A DNA stretch of 64,000 nt from Chamaecyparis obtusa (GCA_027943335.1 BSBK01001301.1:496001-560000), one strand, 5' to 3'. Shown: positions 9,858-21,765, counted from the first letter of the stretch. Notes: generated by a model from the sequence alone, not told the origin. Program-made: numbers and translations.

Positions 9858-10937
9858 CTACTTTTCCATCATACATTCTTTGCAAATCATGTTAGTAGGT
9901 TTCATAATTCTAGGTAAATCTCTTACCACAAGTGTAGTGCTCACCTTGACAATATTATCAAAGTTTATATGACAAAACCTTTTATGCCATAACCAACTGT
10001 CATCAATCCTAGTTATCAAACATGTCATCTCAGTAGGATTCAACTGAAATACATTACCTCTGGTTCTGGATCCTTTTCCAATCAGATTTCCATCTTTATC
10101 TTTTATCACACAAGTTTTCTCAGCAAACCAAACTTGATAACCCTTATCAGCCAATTGTCCAATGCTTAGTAGATTATGTCTCAATCCATCAACAAAGTAA
10201 ACATCATCAGTGTTAGTCTTTCCATCAAGAGTAATAGATCCTATACCCTTAATCAAACAAGGTGCATTATTACCAACCCTAACAATTCCTCCATCATAAT
10301 TATCTAACTTAACAAACTTTCTTTTATCTCCAGTCATATGATGTGAACAACCATTGTCTATAATCCAATCAGATTTCTTTTCAACTTGAGAAACTAATTC
10401 TTTTTCTTCCCTTTTATCAGATTCAGAACTTTCTTCTTTAGTTGCTACAAATCCTATTTCCTCAAAGTTATCATTATCACTGTCACTTATATATCTTCCA
10501 ATTCCTGCTTCAAGATCTTCATCATTTGCATAATAACATTCTTTAGATCTCCTAGGTTTAAAGTTTCTTCTATACTTCTTAACTCTTTTAGGACATTTAG
10601 ATGCAAAATGACCATATTCTTGACAAGTCAAACATTTAAAGATTTTCTTACCATCTGGTTCTCTTTTTACAAGTAATGCAATACCTTCTTCAATCTTCTT
10701 ATCTTCCTCAGATTTAGATCTACTACTGCTGGCATAATCTCCATTCACACTAGTACTTCTTGTAGGTCTAATGTTAAGAGCACTAAATGTTGTTTCCATT
10801 CTAGGTATCTCTCCTGATAATCTCAAGTTCATCTCTGCTGTTTCTAATCTTCCAAGAAGAGTCTCTCTTGAAAAGTTTGATGTACAAGGTATCACTTGTT
10901 CAATCATCTGTGTTGTCTGCTTGAATACTGGTGTCAA
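9858..10937 (-). pseudogene. Element B gag C-terminus, protease and GAG-pre-integrase
   Basis: This 359-codon open stretch on the minus strand holds one intact CCHC knuckle (CLTCQEYGHFASKC), a Lys/Arg-rich segment, an acidic linker and the aspartic protease (WIIDNGCSHHMTGDK). The active site reads Asp-Asn-Gly instead of the more usual Asp-Ser-Gly; element A has the same triplet, so this may be a family trait. GAG-pre-integrase follows (SWLWHKRFCHINFDNI, ending CKECMMEK). It is bounded by in-frame TAG codons at 10953 and 9858. Confidence 0.93.
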
Positions 10938-10952
10938 AATTCTTAGAATTTT

Positions 10953-11423
10953 CTATATCACTTCATTCTCTATCTTATCACCTCCACAAGACTTTATTCC
11001 TATTACAATCTCAGACATCCTACCAATATAGCTTCTAATAGATTCATCTTCCATCATTCTGATATCTTCAAATGTACAAATCCAATTATGTAATCTAGCC
11101 TTCTTTGCATGTTCATCACCTTCAAAAGTAGAATGTAAAGCTTTCCAAATTGCATGAGATGTTTTCAAACATCTTACCTGACTATATTCATTCTCCGGTA
11201 GTGCTGACAAAATTACTTCTCTTGCAAGTATGTTACACATGAATAGATCTAGTTCATCTTTAGTTCCTGCCTCTAGATTGTCTTCCTCAATGATAGTCTT
11301 CTCATTCTTTGTAATCAACCAATAACTTGGTCCTAAACACAATAGATGAGTCTTCATCTTTTCTTTCTAGCTGTCAAAATTTACTCCATCAAACTTAGGG
11401 CTTTCTTTTCTGAAATTTTCCAT
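10953..11423 (-). pseudogene. Element B gag N-terminus
   Basis: The likely start is the minus-strand ATG at 11421-11423 (MENFRKESPKFDGVNFD), 44 bases after the primer site region. A TAG at 11367-11369 replaces the Trp usual before KEKM. It continues as a UBN2-type capsid region: ARLHNWICTFEDIRMMEDES, then SYIGRMSEIV. It is in the same frame as the rest of the B polyprotein, which begins again at 10937 after the TAG at 10953. Confidence 0.88.
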
Positions 11424-11466
11424 GGATCTCCTTAAGTTGTTAAAATTTTCTTTCAAGGACCTGCTA

Positions 11467-11477
11467 CTCTGATACCA
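11467..11477 (-). other. Element B primer binding site (tRNA-iMet)
   Basis: The minus strand reads TGGTATCAGAG two bases after the 5' LTR, complementary to initiator methionine tRNA. Confidence 0.93.
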
Positions 11478-11479
11478 AT

Positions 11480-12644
11480 TGTTAGAAAGTAAAGATCCCC
11501 AAGATAACTGAGAGGGGGGGGGGGGGGTGAATTAGTTATCTGATAATTTAACCATTCAACTGCTTTAAACAATATAATCAATGTACTAATCAACCATAGA
11601 AAGATAACCATACACAATTGCACAATAACGCAAGATATGTTGACTAGGGAACCTCTTGAAAAGAGTAAACCCAGTGGGAATGATGCCCACAAAATGATGC
11701 ATTAATATGAAAGTTCCTTGTTAGAGGATGGACCCTGTTAGGAGTCTTATGAAATACATTCAGTACATATAAATCCCTGTTAGGAGATTTTGAATCCCTG
11801 TTAAAAGATTCTAACCCAGTTAAGAGTTTATGGAAGACAGAAGGACCCATTGCCCAAACAGCTTCAAGGCAAGATCTCTGAACCCACTGTCCAAAAGATC
11901 TTAGAATTATTCAACAGAATAATATGAAATATATTACCTCCTTCACACTATGCCAAAAACGCACTCTCTACTACACAAGATCACAATTCCAGATCTCTAT
12001 ACTCACAAGTCTTCCTTCACCACTGAATTAGCTCTTTTCTTCACTTCATGCATATATTCGCATCTCAACATTCACAGTACACATTGCAATAAGGAAAAAA
12101 TTCCTTCTTATATACCAAACTCAAATAATTACAAATGATTCGGTCCTCAATTACAAAATAATAAATTCTACACGCTACACACAAAATTTCACATAAAACT
12201 GTCGGCTTCCAGATACTGTAACTTTCTCCAAACATATCTTCAAAGTTTGTGCTATGAAACACATCATCATTAATGAGTCTCCAACATCCCTTTAACTGTG
12301 CAAAATCAGATTCCATCCCAGCTAAGAGATATCCTCCGATTTCTGAAAATTGCTTCACAGAAACACTGTCTAAACACTGCTTTTACCAAAATGTTCATAA
12401 CTCTCATAAATGAATGAATTTATTTTTGCACTGTTAACCATAGGTTAATAACACACCAAAGAACATACCATCAATGGCACAAAAGCCAATCTACAATACA
12501 ACATGTGCGCAAAACAAAACTGTACCTACTTTCCTGCTGATATCCAGAATATCACTGTGTTGACATCAATGACAATCCAAGTCATGAATGCAACAACAAC
12601 TGCTACAGAATTACTGCCAAATCACTTTGCATTCATTCCTAACA
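11480..12644 (-). repeat. Element B 5' LTR
   Basis: This LTR is 1,165 bp with TGTTAG and CTAACA ends. Compared with the 3' copy it has a longer G-run near 11512-11527, an internal duplication of about 20 bp near 11780-11800, and intact terminal bases. It contains several ends of the type CCCTGTTAGGAG shared with other LTRs in the window. Confidence 0.94.
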
Positions 12645-12649
12645 GATTA
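12645..12649. repeat. Target-site duplication of element B, right copy (GATTA)
   Basis: It matches 521-525. Element A sequence resumes here on the minus strand. Confidence 0.93.
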
Positions 12650-14143
12650 TTATGCACCAAATCAAGTATTTCCTTAGATGAAAAATACTTTCTTTTGAAA
12701 GTAGAACTAGTTAACTTACCCAGCTGAGATTATTTACACATCATATTGTTTGGCTTGACTAATTTTGGCAATCCCCTAATTTCATTTGTCTTACTTTGAT
12801 TAAACTGTCAAAATTTACATTATAGAACCTTTTATCCCATATCCAACTATCTTCAACCTTTGCAACCAAACAACTATTCACTATATTATTTAAATGCAAT
12901 AAATTACCTCTAGTTTGTACAAATCTCATCACCAAAGCTTCCAATTATTCTGTACATACCTCCTTTGAATTCCAATTTGTAAATTTTATCATTTAACTAA
13001 CTCAAACTCAATAGATTATATGTTAGGCCATCCACAAGATAAATAGAATCTATATTTCTCTTGCCATTCAAATAAATAGTGCCTTTTCCTTTAACCAAAA
13101 AAGGTGTATTGTTTCCAAACCTTACCACACCACCATCAAACTCATCAAGCTTAATGAAATTACTCTTATCGCTGATCATGTAATATGAGCACCCATTGTC
13201 TATAATCCATTCATCATTATATCCCATGTGAGAAACTAGTGCCTTTTCACCTTCATATGGATTTTCCTTGACTACAACAAATATATATCATCTTCCTCAT
13301 TATCTTCTGATTCTTCATCGGTAACTCCTTCATCAATTGTAATATAGCATTGTTTCCTCACTTTTTCCTTAAACTGTCTTAACTTATCCTTTTGTTCACT
13401 ATTAGGAAATATAGCTACAATATGTCCAATCTTATTACATGAAAAATATTTCATTGGTAGCTTTCCTTTGTACTTATCAGTCCGTCTAGGTAATCTCTTT
13501 TCTAGTAGTGCTTCAAGATCTCTTTTTTTTCTTTCATCTTCCAAGATAACTTCAAGTTCCCTGGTGTCACTTGACATGAAATCATAATCATGACTTAATT
13601 CTTTACCTTTCCTTACTGGTACATTAGACACCGATGCCTTGAAATCCACTTCAACTCTTGTAATACTTTTATCAAAGTTATTTAACTCAAATGCACTAAT
13701 CTTACCAATTAGTCCATCTACAGTAACACTGTCAAAAGTTCTCAGCTCATTTATAACAAACACTCTAATGGTGTAAGAAAGCGGTAAAGTTATCAACATT
13801 TTACTTACCACAACATATTCCTTAATAGTTCCACCATCACTTCTGATAGCACCAACTTCTTTTATTCTTTGACCATATTGTACAATATTCTCTCCTTCTA
13901 CCATCTTCATGTCATCATACTTACCTATGAGACTATATTCCTTAGTTTTTGCACATGAATATCTCTACCATAGATTAGTTTGAACTTTTCCCAAACATCA
14001 TAGACGATATCAATTCCATGTACATCAACATATTTAATATCAGATAAGGTAATTACAATAGCTTCTTGTACTTGAGTATTCTCATTTTGTTCCTTGAGTT
14101 GATCTACATTGAGACTTAGGATTGGTATACTTGTGTGTGACAT
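12650..14143 (-). pseudogene. Element A gag, protease and GAG-pre-integrase, broken
   Basis: The minus strand reads gag from about 14143 to 13272, protease at 13227-12997 and pre-integrase at 12944-12759, with frame changes between them. Gag shows FRL-type copia capsid features (VWEKFKLIYG, MKMVEGENIVQYGQRI) and a degenerate knuckle, YFSCNKIGHIVAIF, in which two of the three Cys are lost. The protease reads WIIDNGCSYYMISDK with the same Asp-Asn-Gly triplet as B. Pre-integrase reads SWIWDKRFYNVNFDSLIK, with the first His changed to Asp. The product cannot be made. Confidence 0.88.
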
Positions 14144-14293
14144 GTATCTAGTATTGTGATCTCATACCTTTTAGATATAACTTCATTCTATCACTCCACA
14201 CCAGGTATTTGTCTTTAGTGAACTTGAGAGGTGCCTTCCTCATCATTGGATCTTTTCCTCAACCTGTTAGGCTTACCACAAAGAGGAAAAAAT

Positions 14294-14304
14294 CTTTGAT
14301 ACCA
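14294..14304 (-). other. Element A primer binding site, one mismatch
   Basis: The minus strand reads TGGTATCAAAG against TGGTATCAGAG, next to the TGTTAG end of the LTR. Confidence 0.85.
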
Positions 14305-14306
14305 AT

Positions 14307-15738
14307 TGTTAGTATTATTAGGTCCAAGATTACTGAGAGGGGGGGGGTGGTGAATCATTAATCTAACAAATGAAACTTTTTATATACCATTCAATAACTT
14401 GCATCAATTAACATCCATTGCATAAATAAACAAATCAATAAAGATAAACATCCACAACCATGCAACACAATAACACCAATATCTTTCTCATGGAAACCCA
14501 ACTAGGAAGAACCACATGTCAGGATGGAACCCAAAAATAATTCTACACTCTTCTAAAGTATGCTCTATTAAGAGCTTAACCCTGTTAGGAGTTTACAAAT
14601 TCTCAGTTAAGAGAAAGACCCTATTAGGAGCCACCTAATTAAGGGATTTACCTCAATACATGTTATGAGATTTACCCTATTATGAGTAACCCTATTAAAG
14701 GATCTCAAACCCTAATTAAAGAGTCACCTAGTTAAAGGATTTACAAATTAGACCTATTATGGTCTACCCAGTTAAGGGATTTTATCTTGATGAAACAGTT
14801 AGGAATCAACAAGTAAAATTGATCTAAGAAAATTGGACTCCTCTACATGAATAGATCTAGTTCAAGATCAATCTACATTTTACATGCATACCATCCAAAC
14901 CCTACAATCACACAAGTGCATTCACGATCTTTCTCTTCCACACACACTTCTCATAATACATCAAAATTATATAGAAATATTTTACAAATTAAGATAGAAA
15001 AATAGCCCTAATTATATTTGAATTTCATCTCAGATCTACCATAATGTATTATCAAAACCAAATCCATTGATAAAATGATATGTATGATCGCCAATTCAAA
15101 CCACACATTGATTTGACAAATAAAAGTCAAATGGTGTCACTTGTTCCAATGTTCTTGTACAACTTCAATAAATTCAATCATAACGATCATGAAAATGCCA
15201 ACTCATCACTCTACATCCATCAGTCATGTCACTACAATCCCTAGAATACATAACCACTTACCACAACACAATACACCATCACCGGTTGAGGATTTGACTA
15301 ATTATTTTAAGAACTTCTTTTACTTTTCATTGATTGGTCTTTTATCCATTGAAATTGTTTTCCTCTAGTCACCAATCATGATGTAGTCACAAAAAAACCC
15401 CATAATATAGTCAAGATAACACATCCTGAACCACAACACCTGAATCCAAACCTATTTTACACAATCATCAAATCATTCCTCCTTGGATACATCTTATTCT
15501 TCATGTTGACTTGTCAACCTTCGATCGATCATAAGTTACATCCTACATATGATAACCTATGTGGTCATAGATATAGTATCTAGAATATCACTTAGTCTTC
15601 CATTAAAATCGCACACTCCAACTCTTACCATGGCTCTGGATCCAACCTTTTGAACATACATCAGTATAATAGGCACATTGTCAACCAACAAACAATAAGT
15701 TAACATCAATTAAAACATCATAACTAATCAACCTAACA
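14307..15738 (-). repeat. Element A 5' LTR
   Basis: The inner end is set by the primer site and TGTTAG. The outer end is taken as CCTAACA at 15732-15738, the inverted match of TGTTAG, and is less certain because no second LTR is in view. It shows the G-run/CTGAGAG motif and a dense series of short segments around ACCCTATTAGGAG and GTTAAGGGATTT between about 14560 and 14790. Confidence 0.75.
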
Positions 15739-15849
15739 TCTAATCTTCATAAAAAATAAACCATAACATACTCAACTTATCTCTTCATCATTTATGCCAA
15801 AAAAGGGAGTAGGAGAGATTTGAATAGGAGACCACACTGGTGGGGGCCG

Positions 15850-17110
15850 CATAGGTGTGGTCATAGTAGGTGGAAATCATCCTACCTAGTGGCTCTATCT
15901 TGGTCTCTCCTCCTCCACTTGTTATTGTGGACTCCTTTTAAGCGAACCCTCTCCACCTATCTATTATCATGGTTCATTGGCTCCATCATTTTCTAGGGGG
16001 ACAAGATCCCAACCTCTACATCTAGTGGAAATATCAGCCTAGGTCTCATCTAGGCCTACCAGTATAAAAACATGTTATTCACCCCAACATAATCAATGTC
16101 TAATGTTGGGGGTACTCCATCATTAACCTCTATAGGAGGAATATGAGGAATATCCTTGAGTGTAGGGAAATGTAGGTCATAGGGTTGTGCCAGACTCCAT
16201 ACTGACCTCACATAGGTGGATGGGAAACTATTACACTCTGAACCTACCTTTACTACCTAATGTAGTACCTCCAATATTAAGGCACCACAATGTAACTATG
16301 GTGCCCTACCAATAAGTGGTATCCTTGCATGTGAGTTAGCTCACTTTCCAGATAGTCATACCCTAATATGTGTACTAGATTATGTCATACATACCAAGGT
16401 GGTCTATGGTCACCCATAAATATTCCATATCCTTAAATCTCTAGTCACCATGCTTCAAAGAATATGTGTGCCCGTGTGGGTAAGAAATCTACTAATACTG
16501 ATGGGAAATCCCATAGGTTAGGTGCATGTAATGTGATTGAAGATCCATACTTATAGGAGAATGCAAGAAATAATACTATGAAACTTGTGGTGTATGTAGT
16601 GTCTCAAGTCATATTACAAATGTGTAATCATGTTGCATCCCCATGAATAGACCTATACTCTCTCCTCCATCACTCTGACATAAGGCATGAGGCCCTTAGG
16701 TATGTGATATCATCGTCTTTCTATCACCACTCATAGTGCCACTGTGGTGATGAGTATGTAGTGTAGTAGGGGGAATTCCACACATCCTTTCTCCATCCAT
16801 CATAGGTAGATGTGTCTTCTATCTCCATACACTTATTTGACTCCCTAATGTTGGCCCTCATGTAGTTGCTAAACTATAATGGGCTCATCTAATTACACCA
16901 TTTCTCTATATATGGGTAGATGCAAGATGAGATAAACATCCATCAATTTGAGTCATCTCCCTAGTAGGGAGATAGAAGGAAATGGTGTTTTTATCCCACT
17001 TCTCCATGAGAACCACCAATATGGGTGCGTAGAACCACATATTTGGTAGTTGGTAGACCCACCATAGGCCTTCCCACCAAAGAGTGTACTACTCCTCCTG
17101 AGTCAACTCA
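15850..17110 (-). pseudogene. Plant mobile domain (PMD) relic 1
   Basis: The minus strand encodes a decayed PMD-like protein (aminotransferase-like plant mobile domain, as in MAIN/MAIL proteins and many transposons). Near 17000-16900 it reads VLMEKWDKNTISFYLPTREM, then after a frame change LMDVYLILHLPIYREMV. That is the family pattern of an F-x-LP-x-GEMT segment followed by TLxDVxxIL-x-LP. Downstream stretches include DVWNSPYYTTYSS and LALILEVLH-like segments but many stops. Start and end are only approximate. A second relic lies at 58328-60250 on the same strand. I see no surviving element ends around this copy. Confidence 0.6.
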
Positions 17111-17918
17111 ACAATAAAATATCAAAGAATTGTCAAGATGTGCCTAGATGTGTGCTCTCTAACCTCTAAAAGAATCTTCAAACATATATATGATGCATTA
17201 GACATACACTCAATCATATATATGTGCAAAATCAAAATGAAAAACTCACTTAAACATTTCTAAGTTAGGAAACATGTGTGACTGATGGATGCTAGTGCAT
17301 ATTTCTACACTAGATACTAGCATGAACCCTAGATGCTAGGACTAAATTCATCCTAGGAGAAATACATAGATCTAGGATGTGCATGCAGAAGCTGGAAGAA
17401 CGTGTTGTGTTGAATCCTAAAATGCTAGTAAAATAAGAAAAAAATTTACTAGGAAAGGCCAAACAAAACCTATCTCATTTGGGGTCTGGTCCTCCTTTAC
17501 CATGACATGTAGCTCTTCAATACTGGTCACTCATAAATCTCTTCTATGAGGTATTTTTTCTTAGATGCTCAAAATCTCAAGAAAAACCCACATAGTGAAT
17601 AGTGAAAATGATCTTCTAGGAGCCCACTAATCCCACATATAGCCTAAAATATGCCCAAAAATTTGAAAAAAAATTGTGGCATGTTTGGCTCTATTTTTTC
17701 TTAGTGTTTTTCCCCAGTTTTGGGGGGAAACATAGGGGGGGCATATTATTCGCTACAAATAATTTTTTTTCACTTCCAACTAGGACTAATGCCTCTTAAG
17801 AATTCTTCTCATCAAGGTAGTTTCTTCCATTTTTTATACTGACAAGATTTTGATTTTGTAGACTTCATCAAAATGATCCCACATCAAACATTGGGGGCTA
17901 ATTTGGTTAAAATTCGCA
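17111..17918. other. Unassigned sequence between PMD relic 1 and element D
   Basis: No open frame of note, no repeats and no element ends were seen. Together with 15739-15849 this is likely the older flank into which D inserted. Confidence 0.5.
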
Positions 17919-19363
17919 TGTTGGGTGTTTTTCATTGATATCAACATATCAAAGGAATCATAGTGATGTCAACATATTAGGACATTTAGAAGAATTGACT
18001 AGAAGATCTACTTATTGAATGCTAACTGAATTGTTGTAGGATAGCCAAGAGATTAGATTGTTTAGAGGTCTGTTGAGGTCTAGATATTGAATATATAAAG
18101 TTTCACATGTGGGAGATAGTTGATGAAGGTCAATACTTAGTTCACTCTATGTTTTAGAGGATGACATGCAGATTTTAGTATGTTTCAAGATCAAAATTAG
18201 TGACTAACAAATAGTATTGATAGAAAAATAGAAAAGGCTCCACAATGTTGAACCAAGATTGAATCTATTGGAGTGCACTTAGGAGTGTTTTTGGAAAATT
18301 ATAATGTTTTATCAACTCAAAGGGTTAATACTTCAAAGGTATGCATGGCATAATTTTATTGTCTCAAATGTTAGAGTCAGTGTTCACGAGGAACAAGTGA
18401 AAAAGTGTTGGAAAGTCCAATGGATGTGATGGATTTGGATAGATGAGTATTTTTAATGATGCTATAGGATGTTCTTGAAATATGTTCTTGATGATTTGGT
18501 GATATTCATGGATCAAAAGGATCAAATTAGTGGATTTTTTGGTCAATAATTATATTTTTATTATTATTTTTGTTCTTGGCTGGCTAGATTGGTAAATCAT
18601 GTTGCGCAAGTGATAAACAACAAAATCTGAGAGATTTATGATCTCTAGGTGATTTCTAAATGTTATTATTTGGATATGATGGTTAGAGATGAATTTGAGC
18701 ATGAGTTTTGGTGCGCTGATTTGAAAGGAAGATGAGTTAGGGTTTGTAGACCTAATTCTTGATATAAGAAGATCAATTAGGGTAAATCTAGATGCAGATC
18801 ATGGGTGTGGATGCTAGAGGGTGCTAGTAGAGGAATATTTTGATTGAGAGATGATCAAAATAGGTTTTGAAAGAGGTTGAATAGAGATCTACATTGTGCT
18901 ACATTGGAGCTATATAAAATAAGAGGTAGATGTCATTTACACAGTGCACAAAAGTTTTGGATCATTGTAGTGATCAGATTGTAAGGCAGTGAACCTTCCT
19001 CAGGGTTGGAGCCTGAGATTTTTTGTTTGAGAAATGATCTATAGGAAGTGATCCTCAATGAAAGTGCATTCCCCATATATTTTAATAAGTTTTTACTTCT
19101 AACAAGGTATTTCCTTATTGTGGGTAATCATCCCCACTGTGGTTTTTCCCTTAGTAGGGTTTCCATGATAAAAATATTGTGTCAACTTGTGTGGATGTGT
19201 TTCTAATCTATGTATGCATGCATGTTATACATTATATTTATTTATATTAGATTTAAGGATACACAAGGTTAAGGTTTTTGGGGTTTCATGGTTTGAAGTT
19301 TAAGGTATTAGAAACAACTAATTCACACCCCCCTCTTAGTTGTTTAGTACCATATTATCAACA
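17919..19363 (+). repeat. Element D 5' LTR
   Basis: It is 1,445 bp. It starts TGTTGGGTGT and ends TATCAACA three bases before the primer site. It has the CACACCCCCCTCTTAG motif near its 3' end and the CCCCACTGTGGTTTTTCCCT block seen in related forms in other LTRs. The left end rests on the terminal inverted match only. Confidence 0.75.
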
Positions 19364-19365
19364 AT

Positions 19366-19376
19366 TGGTATCAGAG
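19366..19376 (+). other. Element D primer binding site (tRNA-iMet)
   Basis: TGGTATCAGAG follows the LTR end after a two-base gap. Confidence 0.92.
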
Positions 19377-19422
19377 AATTGGCCCCTTTGGAGGAATCTT
19401 AACAACTTAAGGGAGATCCAAT

Positions 19423-20629
19423 ATGGAAGCTTACAAGAAGGACATTCCTAGGTTTAAAGAAACATACTACACCTTATAGAAAGGATAGATGATCACCCAT
19501 CTAAGATGAATTAGAGAGGACTTTTGGACCATCACAAAGAATCCTCACACTCCTCCTATAGATCTATCTATGACTACACCAGATGAAAAGAAGAAGTTTG
19601 AGTACAATATCAGAGAAAAGAAAGAACTTGTATGGTCGTTATTAGATATAGAGCACACAAATGTGATGGAATTGGACACAACACATGAGATCTGGATCAA
19701 GCTTAAAAACCTTCATGAGGGTGATACATGTCTCAAGCAAGGCAAGATGCAAATTCTAAAAGGAAGGTATGAATCTTTGAGAATGTATGAGGATGATCAA
19801 ATCAACTCTTATATGATAAAGATAAATGAATTAGTGTTTAGTATCATATGTATTACTAGTGTATTAGATGAAGGGGAGATTGTCTCAAAAGTGTTGAGAC
19901 CTCTACCCCTTCTTACAAGAGAAAAGTTGTTGCTATTGAGGAAATTAGAACTGTTGCTAATATGAAAAGAGACACACTGGTTGGTAACCTATCTTCTTTT
20001 GAAATGAGTGATTTTGGTGATTCTTTATCCAAATTTGAATTATCTTTCAAGGCTACATTATCAAGGAGAGGTATGTATAGATCATATCAAGGTGAAGGAC
20101 CTTCAAGAAGAGCATCAAAGTATGAACAAGAGTTAAGATAACTTGAAGAAGAAGAAGAAAGAGATCTTCAAGAGTTGGAAGCAATGGTATCACTAAGTCT
20201 ATCAAAAGGATCTAGTAAGTATAAAGTAAAAATGTTCTTTAAATGATTTTTTTGTAAGAAGATAGGACATTATGCCTCTAGATGTCCTGAAAGGTTTCCT
20301 AAGGATAAGTATGATAAGCCTAGAGAAGAGAGAAAGTGTTATTATGCTACTGATGGTGAAGGAGACACCAATGTTGAGTCTAACAATGTAAAAAGTGAAG
20401 ATGAAATTTTGTTTGTTGCAATCGAAGAAGGTGAGTATAAGTCTACAGATTCTATGTCTATCATTCCTACTACAAGTATGGTTTATATCACATGCCTAAT
20501 GTTGTTGTTAGAAGAAAAATTAAAGAAGGAATTTTAGGCACACAAGATGATGAAAAATTATTTACTCATAAGTTTAAAGAAGGAAAATTTATCATTGACA
20601 GTGGCTACTTACATCACTTGACTAGTGAC
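19423..20629 (+). pseudogene. Element D gag and start of protease, broken
   Basis: The probable start is ATG 19423 (MEAYKKDIPRFKETYY), with early stops. The best open part, 19570-19965, encodes a UBN2-type copia gag: YNIREKKELVWSLLD, TTHEIWIKLKNLHEGD, LKGRYESLRMYEDDQINSY. A frameshift near 19915 moves the reading to VVAIEEIRTVANMKRDTL and LSSFEMSDFGDSLSK. The zinc knuckle, FFCKKIGHYASRC, has lost its first Cys to a TGA. After an acidic linker the protease begins (FIIDSGYLHHLTSD, catalytic DSG kept) and is cut at 20629 by element E. Confidence 0.88.
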
Positions 20630-21679
20630 TATTAGGATTAGGTAATACTGAGAGGGGGGTGAATCATTACTATAAAAACACTTTAACTTAAACTTCAACC
20701 AACTTAAAATAAACCATATGAATGCAAAAATTAAAAGAATATAAGTACACAACACATAACTCATAACACCATGATTTGTTTTTGAGGAAACCCTAGCCAA
20801 GGGAAAACCCCGGTGGGGATGGTACCCACAACTATGCACTAAAATATAGTATCCCTATTAGGAGATCTATCCCTATTAGGAGATGAGTATTACATAGTAC
20901 ATTTCCTTGTTAGAGGAATACAAAAACATGTTAATGGTATACAAAAACCTTGTTAAAGATGGTGAGCTTACAACTCTTACAATCAGAATACTATCACAAA
21001 GTGTTCTTCAAAAGGTGAACAATACAAGCATCTGTTATGCTTAGATAGTTCCATTTATAGCTCTGTCAAACACTAATTTTGCATCTTCTCTCTACTCTCA
21101 ATTTTTCATCCATCACACCATTATCACAATCACACTTATTGCTTCCACAAAAGTACTCTATACTTATATTAATTTTGCCATCCAGTCGGCTCTCAAAATA
21201 CATTACAAAACATAATAATAACTTATCAAAATGATCAACATAGATTTGATGATCATATATTACAAGAGTATCAGCAATATACAACATCCATCTGACTTAT
21301 CATGTCACCATACCAACTAACCTTCCCTCAATCATCGCAACTATTCATATGCCATGTTTCACCGATTCTCTATCTTCGCATACCTTTGTATCACTGTATC
21401 TTATTGATCTAATCACCAAAACATGTGCGACCTTAACTAAAGCTTATACATATCCAAAAATATATTCCTTTAACTTCACAAGCCATAATACATCACATAT
21501 CATCTTCGCTAACCAAAATAGTACCGCAGTATACTATTATTCTGATTTTGTACTTAGTCATTTCATGGCTAAGTCTCCAATACCAAAACTCTCTGCATGT
21601 GATCACTCTAGCATAAGTGTTGCCATAAATGACAACCCTTAAGTGATCCCTAGTGCTCCCAAAACATCACTTTCCAACA
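20630..21679 (-). repeat. Element E 3' LTR
   Basis: It is 1,050 bp. The plus-strand left end reads TATTAGGATTAGG (expected TGTTAGG, so the terminal dinucleotide is mutated) and the right end TTTCCAACA is followed by the polypurine motif. It has the G-run/CTGAGAG motif near 20650, the block around AAACCCCGGTGGGGATGGTA near 20800, and repeated CCCTATTAGGAG units. Confidence 0.82.
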
Positions 21680-21694
21680 ATCTCTCCCTTTGGC
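21680..21694 (-). other. Element E polypurine tract
   Basis: The minus strand reads CCAAAGGGAGAGAT against the LTR, preceded by CATCAATG. A second copy with the same CATTGATGTCAAAGGGAGAG form lies at 21881-21900. Confidence 0.8.
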
Positions 21695-21765
21695 ATTGAT
21701 GGCAACACTTAGTGAAAAATGACTAAGTATTAGAACACTCTCTTCCTTCTACTTCTCTATATACA

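Larger units (their letters stand above)
526..12644 (-). mobile_element. Element B, Ty1/copia retrotransposon, minus strand, split by element C
   Basis: B is full length: 5' LTR 11480-12644, primer site, gag-pol, polypurine tract, 3' LTR 526-1665, and GATTA duplications outside. Without C it would be about 6.8 kb. Domain order on the minus strand is gag with one CCHC knuckle, protease, GAG-pre-integrase, integrase, reverse transcriptase, RNase H, which is the copia order. All coding pieces lie in one frame, and that frame is kept across the C insertion, so B is disabled by roughly nine nonsense codons rather than by indels. The two polypurine motifs upstream of the 3' LTR recall Sireviruses (SIRE/Maximus), where multiple polypurine tracts are described. 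The lineage call is tentative. Confidence 0.95.
12645..15738 (-). mobile_element. Element A, right fragment (5' LTR, gag, protease)
   Basis: This is the 5' part of minus-strand copia element A, continuing from 1-525 across the B insertion. It holds a 5' LTR (14307-15738), a primer site, and broken gag, protease and pre-integrase. It is older and more decayed than B, as expected for the host of an insertion. Confidence 0.9.
17919..20629 (+). mobile_element. Element D, 5' part of a Ty1/copia element (plus), interrupted by E
   Basis: D has a 5' LTR, a primer site, gag and the first codons of protease, then stops at 20629 where element E begins. No continuation of D was found past the right remnant of E, so the rest is deleted or displaced. 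Orientation is opposite to A, B and E. Confidence 0.85.

Noticed and set aside
15141..15368. Short open frames such as 15141-15368, 18364-18546, 21349-21642, 48000-48105 and 57819-58070 as genes
   Set aside because: They lie in LTRs or low-complexity AT-rich sequence, show no family motif and are of the length expected by chance.
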